From: Yamagishiella unicocca
Taxonomy: Eukaryota > Chlorophyta > Chlorophyceae > Chlamydomonadales > Volvocaceae
DNA: 64,000 bases
Assembly (NCBI GenBank): GCA_003116995.1
Contig: BDSL01000033.1
Span: 682,001 to 746,000, forward strand
Direction: 5' to 3'
The translations under genes and the position numbers were made by a program. Below the pieces are notes generated by a model. The model was not told the origin of the DNA. It did not search any database and worked only from the letters and a program-made list of their open reading frames with translations. This document shows positions 56,218-64,000 of this stretch, in pieces; within the stretch, counting starts at the first letter, position 1, and each line of letters begins with the position of its first letter.

Positions 56218-59200
56218 ATGCTGCGGCCTGGCAGCTTGACGCGCAATCCCGCGGCCGCCGCGGGGCCAGCTAGCAGCAGAACCGTCGTTGTACCAGCACG
56301 AGTCGTGCTGCCATGTACCGGGGAGCATCTGTCATGTGGGCCGCATCGGTTCCAGCAATGCCGCGACGCCGGGACCAGCCTGCTCTGCCGTGCGAGGCGG
56401 CAGGAGCCGGACGCCGACATCGCCGACATGAACATGGAGGAACGACTTGAGCGCCTGGACCAGCTGTCGGGCCGCGTCGGGGAAATCCGGAGCGTCTTTG
56501 ACCGCGAGAGCCTCCTGCGACAGATGGGCGCGCTCGACCCGGCCCTCTACAACGTACCTGACGGCGCGGACGAGGAGGAGGGGGAGGCGGATGACAGGCC
56601 GCTCGAGTGGATTGACTGGAACGACGACCCGAGGACGCACGTCGTCTCGACCGCAGTGACGGAGCCGCTGCCGGACGGACTGCGCAGCCGGATGGTGGCG
56701 GGTGCTGACGTGGAGGAGGACGCGGCCGTCATCCAGGTGCCCCTTCACAACTGCCTGGCGCTGTACGTGTGCGAGGGGCTGGAGGTGGAGGAGTCCCTGG
56801 AGCGGGAGGTGCGGCAGCGGGAGGGGGCGGGGGTGGGAGGGGGAGGGGGCGGGGAGGAAACCGGGGGCGGCGGGGGGAAGGAAACCGCGGGAGCGGGGGT
56901 GGGGAGGAAAGCGGGTCCACCTCGGATGCACCCTATGCGGCACCACCACCATCACCACCATCACCAACACCACCACCACCATCACCACCACCACCACCAC
57001 CGCCACCACCATCAACACCACCACCACCACCACCACCATCAACACCACCACCACCACCACCATCAACACCAACACCACCATCACCACCACCACCACCACC
57101 ACTATCAACACCACCACCACCACCACCACCACCATCAACACCACCACCACCACCACCATCAACACCATCAACACCACCACCACCACCACCATCAACACCA
57201 TCAACACCACCATCACCATCACCAACACCACCATCAACACCACCACCACCAACACCACCACCACCTCGCCTAGGCCGCACTTCACACCGCCGTGCAGCTC
57301 CAGTGCGGCCCCTCCACACCTGCCCCCCACCCCCAGCCCGCGCTCATCCATACACGCCCCTTGAGGCCCCCACCCGCCCCCCGCCCCGCTCCTACTCGGC
57401 CTCCTAGTCCGCGGGCCTCCCTCACCCTCCCCCCAAACCCCTCCCCATCCCTCCAACCCCCCACCCGTCCTCGCTGCACAGGAAGCCGCTGCCGACTTCA
57501 GCCGCATGCAGCTGGCCTTCCTGGAGCGCTGGTGCGCCTTTCACGGCCCGCTGCCCCCGGCGCTGGTGGAGCTGCTGTGCGACTTCTCGCTGCACGCAGC
57601 TAACGCGCGTGCGAAGATGGCGCTGTGGGTGCTGTGGGTGGCGGAGGGGTGCGGCAGCGAGTACTGGCGCCAGGAGCTGGGGGCCATGCCGCAGCCGGAG
57701 GACATGCCGCATGTGAGGGGGGCGGGGGCCCGGGGGAAGGGTGAAGGGGGGAAGGTGGGGATGGTGAAGGGGGAATGAGTGAAGGGAGGTGGGAGGGGCG
57801 GGCGAATGGTGGGGAGCTTGGGGGTTCGAGGGGCTTACTCGCTGCGCCGGTGTCGCCCGCCGTTCTTGCCGCCCCCAGCTGGAGTTCTGCACGGACGAAG
57901 AGCTGGAGCAGCTGCAGTGGTTGCCGTACGCCCTGCCGGCCGCTGTACGGCGGGAGGCGCTTCGGTCGTTCTACACGGATTTCGGAGCCTCAGAGCTGGC
58001 GGCGGGACTGGGCTTCCAGCCCACAGTGGGTTCGGACGTAGAGGCCGCACTGGCGGCGGAGGCGGAGGCAGAGGCGGGGCCGCCGGCGGAGCCGCTGCGG
58101 CCGCTGCCGCCGTTCGAGCGGTTCCTTTGGGCGTACTGCAACGCGGAGGGCCGTACGCTGGGCAACGGGGAGCGGGTAGTTTTCTTTCCACAGGTATGTC
58201 GTACGGACGAGCTAGTACGGCTGTGGCTCCTAGTGGCTCCGTCAGCACCAGGGCTGTCGACCCCCGGAGAAAGCAAGCTCATCGGCGACTGGTCCGGGAA
58301 AGGCGGCTGGGTTTTGAAAGTGTTCGGGAAATGGTTTCAGGATCTGGATCTCAGTTAAGGATATTCACAGCTGTCTCACCCAGAGCTCCCCTCGCGGCTC
58401 TTCCCAGTGGGCTGCTGCCCTTCTCTCCGTCGTCCCCTCCCCTGGCCGCCCTCCTGCCAGGCGAACCCCTGCCTCTACACCACCGACCCCGCCGCCGTCA
58501 ACACCACCCTGGCGGTGGTGGCGGACGACGGACCGGTCCTGGACGAGTTTGCGGTGCTGGCGGCGCTCAGGTACGGCGGAGCACTCCAGGGGCGGTTGCA
58601 AGGAAAATCCGTGTACGGAAGCAAAACCGTTAAGGATATTCAGACGTTTCGTGGTGCACAGTGGAGAGCTCCAGGGGTGGGGGGCGCCGCGGGGGCCCGG
58701 GGGGCCTGGAGCCGGGGTTACGACGTGGCGCAGGAAGCGTGACTGCGGGCAGCAGCCTTGGTCGAACAAAACCCTAAACACCCTTTATCACGTACCTAAG
58801 CCACCTCGTAACTTCTCGAGCCACTCGTAACTCCTCGAGTCTTGAGAGTCTTGAGGATCGTAGCATTCTCCTTGCACAACAGGCTTTTCACTCGTCGACC
58901 AGTACCCCCGAACTCCAAAGCCCCTAACCCCTCAAACCCAACCCGAACCCCAAACCCAACCCGAACCCCAAAGCCAACCCGAACCCCAAACCCAACCCGA
59001 GCCCCAAACCCAAACCCCTCATCTGCAGGCCCCTGCAAGCAGGCGAGCAGCTGGGCACCCACCCTCCCTTCGGCCAGGGCGCCACGGACGGCGGCGGCGG
59101 CGCCACCAGCCAGCTGCACACGCAGTTCGGGCTGGTTCCGGAGCTTGGGGGCAACGAGGCGGACATAATGGACCTGGAGCCGGAGACGGTGAGGAGGGGG

Positions 59201-61166
59201 CGGGTGGGGGCGTTGGAGGGGAGGGGAGGGGAGGGGAGGGCACGGTGGAGAGGAGAAGAGGTGTTCGCAGCACCGCACGGCTCAGACGCCACCACCACGT
59301 GTGTCGTACCGCCGCGCCCTAGCAGCAGCTGCTACGGTAGCAAGCCCTAGGAGGGCGCGGGCTAGGTGGGCGAGGGCTTGGCGGCGGCGGGCTGGGCGGG
59401 CGTGGGCTGGGAGGTGGCGGGCTTGCAAGTGGCCTGCCACCCGGAAGGGCGGGGGGCTGCCGGCAGCAACCGACAATGTCGTACCACTCGCACCCCCTTC
59501 CTCGGTGCCGGCAGGGCTCCATCCTTGACGACTGGCTCAAGCGGCTGCTGGACCAGGAGGCGTCCACACGACTTGACATGGTGCGGGGGGGGCGGCGGGT
59601 GGCTGGGTGGGTGGGTGGGTGGCAGGAAGGGGCGCCGTGATGGAAGCAGCGGAGGCGCACGCGGTGGGGTGTGGTTGCGGAGCCAGCTTGGTATGGGCGT
59701 AGCGCGGTGCATGGGCACCATTCCTTGTTACGATGTACGGCAACGGCTCTGAAACCAGAATCCAGACGGTTTGGTTGCCCCTCCCACGTGTTTTTGCCCC
59801 TCCCCCCCCTCCCCTCCCCCCTCCCCGCCAGGTCACCGACCCCCGGCTGCGCCACTTGTTGGCGCTGGCTGAGACGGGCGACGCGGACCTGGACCAGCTG
59901 CCGCCGCTGCGAAAGATCCTGCCGCCGCTGCAGGTGGGCTGGGGCGGGGTGGCGAGAACCAACACCACGGAGGCTGATGGGCCACCAGGGTCGCCACAAC
60001 CTCAGCAATACTAAGCAACCGGGATGTCAAATGTCATAGCAACCCAAACCCGAGCACTAAAACGGAGTCTTGGGCCCGTAAGAAAACCGTAAAACTCGTT
60101 TGAAAGAACTTGAACGGCTCTTTAAGATCCTAAACGATTATCTAAGACCTTGAACGACTCCAATACACCTTGAACGCCCCACCCGGCAGTTGCCTAAGCT
60201 GTGGGGTCCGGGGCTGGTGGCGGGCGTCACGCGGCTGCAGCTGCTGGAGCAGCAGGTGGGGCCGGTGGCCGAGGAGGACGTGGCGATGGTGCGGGAGCTG
60301 GCGGAGGAGGAGGACCGGGAGGCGGCGGACATAGCGGCGGCGCGGGGAGGCGGCGCCGGAGGAGGAGGGGCACCGGCGGTATCGTACAAGGAGTACGCCG
60401 AGTGGCGGTCGGATCCTTCCACGTGGGAGATCGTGGAGGTTCCGGGGGAGCCGGAGCTGCTGGACACGGCGGAGGGGCGGGCGGAGTGGCGGCGTATGAA
60501 AGCCGCCTGGTCCTCACTGCCCCGGGTGTCACCTGACAACCGGGAACACGGACACCGCATGGACCTGGCCATGCAGGGAGTGACGCTGGATCAGGTGGGT
60601 GGGGGAGGTAACAGAAGAGGACCGGTAACTCGACATGGGAAGTGTAGGCGGGGGGCCGGAACATAGCGACCGACGCACTCCTGACGCCCCACACGTCATC
60701 GCACCTCCCTCTCCCCTTACCCCTCCCCCCCCCCCACACACCCCCGCCTCCCCAGGTGTTTTCCTCCCCCCGCGATATCACCCGCGAGCTAGCCGCCGCG
60801 GACTCTCTCCTCCAGGCCATCAACACCATCCTGGGCAAGTTCCCAACCACCATCGAGCAGGACGAGCAGCTGCTGGCGGGCGCCGCCGCCTCGGCCGCCG
60901 CCGCCGCGGCGCCTGCGGGACGGAAGGGCAGCCGAGGCACGGGTCGCCGGGGCAGCAGGCGCACCGGCAGCGCCAGCGGGTCCGACAGCGACTCGGAGGG
61001 TGGGACCGCCGCGGCGGCCGTGACGACGGCCCGCATGCGGGGGGTGGTGGCGTGGCGGCTGGAGATGAAGCTGGTGTTGCGGCAGATGGCGGGCATGGTG
61101 GAGGAGTACCGGGAGGCGCTGGCGGAGGTGGAGGCGTCGGTGGCGGCGGAGGCGGTGGCGGCATGA
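56218..61166 (+). CDS. Chloroplast SET-domain protein lysine methyltransferase (Rubisco LSMT-like)
   Basis: Nine exons in phase give 796 residues: 56218-56808, 57482-57712, 57879-58193, 58461-58570, 59029-59188, 59515-59580, 59832-59933, 60190-60594 and 60756-61166 (stop TGA). Residues 1 to about 60 are rich in Arg, Ala, Ser and Val with few acids, a chloroplast transit peptide; this supports the first ATG over the later one at 56428. The SET fold is visible as DVEEDAAVIQVPLHN, FERFLWAYCNAEGRTL and RPLQAGEQLGTHPPFG. The C-terminal part matches the Rubisco-LSMT substrate-binding domain: LGKFPTTIEQDEQLL, then RMRGVVAWRLEMKLVL after an Ala/Ser/Gly-rich insert. The NH motif expected before the GEQ block is not visible, so activity is uncertain or an exon is missed. 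The substrate would be a chloroplast protein such as Rubisco or an aldolase. Confidence 0.87.
56940..57266 (+). repeat. (CAC/CAT)n microsatellite in SET-gene intron 1
   Basis: About 330 bases of CAC, CAT and CAA triplets would read poly-His if the donor at 56809 were not used. With that donor the tract is intronic and the next exon joins in phase. Confidence 0.93.
58921..59018 (+). repeat. C/A-rich tandem array in SET-gene intron 4
   Basis: Units such as AACCCGAACCCCAAACCC repeat up to the acceptor at 59028 and would act as an extended splice-acceptor tract. The sequence resembles degenerate telomere complement but lacks regular eight-base spacing. Confidence 0.85.
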
Positions 61167-61170
61167 GGGG

Positions 61171-61212
61171 GGTTTCGAGGAAGACCCGTGGATGCCAGAA
61201 AAAACCGTTGAG
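61171..61212 (+). repeat. Dispersed motif copy, long form
   Basis: Reads GGTTTCGAGGAAGACCCGTG then GATGCCAGAAAAAACCGTTG, starting five bases after the SET-gene stop codon. It matches the copies in pinin introns. Confidence 0.85.
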
Positions 61213-61673
61213 GGGGGGAGGGTCGTACGGTGCGGTAAACGCGCTCGTGGTGTTTAGGTGTCGAGCACGTCGTTCGTGTTTGCATGGCTGACTGTTGGAC
61301 GACCTTTTGCTGACGCTGTCGTTGCGTTCTCCGCTTTGCGCCCAACGCGGCTGAAGCGAAACGCCATGTGCGTGGGCAGGACGTGTCCAGGCGTCTGTGC
61401 CGGGAGATAGGGCCAACAACAAGCGCCATCACCGGGGGCGCATCGACTGCCGTTTTGCGGCCAGGGCCACGGGCCGATGGGCGCGTCCGTCGTGGATGTA
61501 TAAGTACGACGTACGACATCTTTCGGAGGCGGCGGGGACCCGCGGCGGTGCGGGTTTTGTGATGCAATCTTGTGTTTACTGGTTGCGCGTGGCAAAGGGA
61601 GGTGTGGGGGCTGCTGGGAGGTCCAGCCCTTCCCTCCCGGTGGAGCCCTTAGCTGAACAAGACGTTAGAAGTG

Positions 61674-61678
61674 TTACA
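61674..61678 (-). terminator. Candidate poly(A) signal TGTAA for the CCDC90-like gene
   Basis: TGTAA on the minus strand lies about 655 bases after the stop at 62333. Confidence 0.45.
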
Positions 61679-62332
61679 TTCCGGTACAGGGTCCTGTGCC
61701 TTGTAGTCCATGGAAGCTGGCTCCACAAAGGGAGGCGACGTGCACGACGGAACAGTCGGGCCCCTGGTCGCAGTCTCTCAATCACGGGACAGCCCTTCGT
61801 AGAACCGTGTGGCTCCGCCGTCGACCCCAGGGCCGCTTTGCGCGCCTCGGGGGCGGCATCCGAGGATCTCCCTAGATGATGTGCCTAAACCCTAAACCTG
61901 CCGCCGCCACAGAATGTGGTATGCCCACGCGTAGTGCGCCCAGTTTGTCGGTCGTCTGGCGTAGATGACGGCGTACCTGCTAGCCGTCGCCTGCATGTGG
62001 CTACGAATGAATCGAAAGATGCATCACAACGCGCTATGAGCTGAAATGCTCTATGCTTGGTACCTCAGAAACGCACCGCACTGCCACTCCCGCGACCTCT
62101 CAACGGCGCTCCAGGTCAAATCAGACGCGGCAGAGCGACACAGCACGCCGCATCGACCTGGCGGCTCCTGCCCTCACCACAGCTGCACGGCAAACCCCTA
62201 AAAGCTAAAACACCACCACGGATCACAAACGGTACCTCAGCTGGCGGGGCCCCCTCCATAGCACCGGTCACCGCCCCTCAGCGGTCCAGCCGCCTCCGCC
62301 TCCCAACGCGCCACACCATGCGCGCTGGCGGC

Positions 62333-64000
62333 TCAGCCGCCCGCGCCCATCTGCACGAACCGGGATATCGTGAAGGCGATGGCGGAGAAGGTTCCCAGTA
62401 TCGTGATGACCGACTTGATCTGAATGGGGGGCCAACCGGGTGAGGCAGCCGGGGAGGCAATTCGGGGAGGCGACCCAGGGAGCCCAGATGGGGGCCTTAT
62501 GAAGGCGTGGGGTGGGTCCGTGTGAAGGGTACTATACCGCCCGTCAAAGCTCCGGCGGTACCTGCAATGGAGGCTGCATAAGGCCCCAGCCCAGCCCTGT
62601 GCTGATGGCCGACAGCCCCACCCGACCTCCTGCTCCCTGCCCCGAACCCACGTCACCACGCTGCCGTACCGTGTCGTTCTTGCCCTTCTCAACGCTGGAC
62701 TTGAGCTCGTTGATGTCCTGGCGGCGAGGGGGCGTGGTGTGGTGTAGTGTTCCAGAAGAGAACGTGGTGTGGTGTGGGGGGCGCAAGGCAGGTCGCGCAA
62801 CCTCGCGAGGCCCAGCCTCCCTCCCTCCCCCCCTCGTCCACTCACCCGGTCCACCAGGATCTGCAGCTCTGTGGTCTTGTCGCGGATGGCCTGAAGGTCG
62901 TCACGCATGCGCCTGGTGATGGTGGGTGCAACGCGGGGCGGGAGGCGGTTAGGCACAGGCGGTGCCAGGAAGGAGCAGGCGCGGGTGTGCGGTTTGAGAC
63001 AGCCGCCGGCACCGCACCGAGGTTCAAGTCGCAAGGTTGAAGGCGACTCACCCCTTCTCGAGGTTCAAGTCAAGCCGCTGGCTGGCGCTCAGCTTATCCA
63101 TCTCGTGCCTGTGAGCGACGGCGGGGGCAGGGGCGGGGAAGGAGGAAGCTTCGAGGGGAGGAGAGGAGACCCGTGGGTGCTTTGTCCGGCAAATGCTCTC
63201 AAAATGTGTCGTCTCGGCGGGTTCCGCTAAAAATGTGTCGTCTCTGCGGTTTCCTCTCCACCCGGTTCTCCTTGCACACCCCCCCTACACACGCACTTGA
63301 CCTCCGCCTTCATTTTGTCCAGGTAGCTCTGCTGCCGCTCGATGTCCTTGTTCATGTTGGCCCGGTGCATGTCCTGTGCGGGAGGTGTCGTACACGCATG
63401 CGTCAGGTGCCACTCAGCCACGAGTGGCTCCGCAACACCCGGATGAACCCTCTGAGCCCGCCTGCGTCCATAAGGCCCTCTCCGCCGGCCCCCAAACACC
63501 GAATAAGTGCCCCCCGAAGGACCCGGGCTGCGGTTACAGGCGCAGCCCTTGGCCAACCGGCAGCCCCCTTGCGCTGCCAGCCGTTCCGCCAGCCTCAGGA
63601 TCCAGGCCTGGCCACGACCCAGATCGCAGCCACAGCTCACATCCGTCGCCGCAGCTGCTGACGCTGGCTAACACCCCACAGGCAGTGGCTGCTGATGCGG
63701 GCTAACACCCCACAGGCAGTGGCTGCTGAGTGTGCAGCCCTAGCGAGCAGTGCCGCCCGGGGCACCCGAACCCGCGTCCTCCCTTCCCAGCCCGCCAGAC
63801 GACCCTTGCTCCGCTGGTGCCAGCAGCCGCAACTTCCATTGGCCCCCGCTGCCGTACACCCAGTCCAGGCCCAGCCGCTGAGGCCCCAGGCGCGCACCTG
63901 GGCCTTTTCCAGCTCGTTTTTGAAGCTCTGGATCTTGGCCACCTGTTCGAGGATGCTCTGGGGGAGGGCGAGGGTGGGGAGGGGAGGGGTTACAGGAGGT
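62333..64000 (-). CDS. CCDC90/MCUR1-family (DUF1640) mitochondrial coiled-coil protein, 5' incomplete
   Basis: Six exons in phase give the last 131 residues: 63957-63898, 63373-63297, 63108-63052, 62912-62846, 62717-62670 and 62419-62333 (stop TGA). The N-terminal part lies beyond the right edge. The sequence is a charged coiled coil (ILEQVAKIQSFKNELEKAQ, then MNKDIERQQSYLDKMKAEV) with the family hallmark HEMDKLSASQRLDLNLEKG and then RMRDDLQAIRD and DINELKSSVEKGKND. It ends in one membrane helix (ITILGTFSAIAFTISRFV) and a short tail, as in CCDC90B, MCUR1 and yeast Fmp32 proteins of the inner mitochondrial membrane. Those proteins are linked to the calcium uniporter or respiratory complex assembly; the role in this alga is not known. 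Confidence 0.87.

Larger units (their letters stand above)
61167..62332. other. Convergent intergenic region (SET gene and CCDC90-like gene)
   Basis: No exon is supported. It holds the 3' UTRs of both genes and a dispersed motif copy at 61171-61212. Confidence 0.55.

Noticed and set aside
56809..57273. Poly-His extension of the first SET-gene exon
   Set aside because: The donor at 56809 joins in phase to the conserved exon at 57482, so the CAC/CAT tract is intronic.

Overview
The window is nuclear DNA from a GC-rich, intron-rich green alga, most likely a volvocine/Chlamydomonadales species. The grounds are proline-rich SPPPP linkers in a secreted protease, many short GT-AG introns, strong bias to C/G-ending codons, long homopolymeric Gln, Gly and Ala runs inside exons, TGTAA-type poly(A) signal candidates, and a TTTTAGGG repeat of the Chlamydomonas telomere type inside an intron. 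No prokaryotic, viral or CRISPR feature is visible.

I rebuilt the genes by joining exons only where the reading phase, the GT-AG borders and family similarity agree. From left to right they are: (1) a 5'-incomplete secreted M43 (pappalysin-like) metalloprotease with FN2-like modules, + strand, 301-2687; (2) a ten-exon, 390-residue secretory-pathway sulfotransferase, - strand, 4506-9571; (3) a giant PHD finger plus GNAT acetyltransferase with a very long SR/RG-rich tail, - strand, 11247-29036, about 5,156 residues in my model; (4) mitochondrial ribosomal protein bL21m, + strand, 31530-32522; (5) a pinin homologue, eight exons and 565 residues, - strand, 34358-39031; (6) a giant F-box/leucine-rich-repeat protein of about 1,760 residues, + strand, 39810-48486; (7) a membrane-anchored GINT1-type propeller protein lacking a GT64 domain, - strand, 53920-55692; (8) a nine-exon SET-domain methyltransferase of the Rubisco-LSMT type with a likely chloroplast transit peptide, + strand, 56218-61166; (9) the 3' part of a CCDC90/MCUR1-family (DUF1640) mitochondrial coiled-coil protein, - strand, from 62333 to beyond the right edge.

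Genes 5/6 and 7/8 are head-to-head pairs with short shared upstream regions (778 and about 465-525 bases), and genes 1/2 and 4/5 converge. The genes do not form one pathway. They cover secretion and matrix functions (1, 2, 7), chromatin and RNA functions (3, 5), organelle functions (4, 8, 9) and probable ubiquitin ligase targeting (6).

The most unusual object is gene 3. It combines PHD, GNAT, poly-Gln/poly-Gly, SR and RG-rich regions in one reading frame. Its second zinc finger appears to be split by roughly 1,490 residues, and a telomere-like repeat sits in the intron that interrupts the GNAT domain. The non-coding part holds several minisatellites and at least two short dispersed motif families that recur in both orientations, mainly in introns. 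About 5.4 kb between 48487 and 53919 has no gene I can support.
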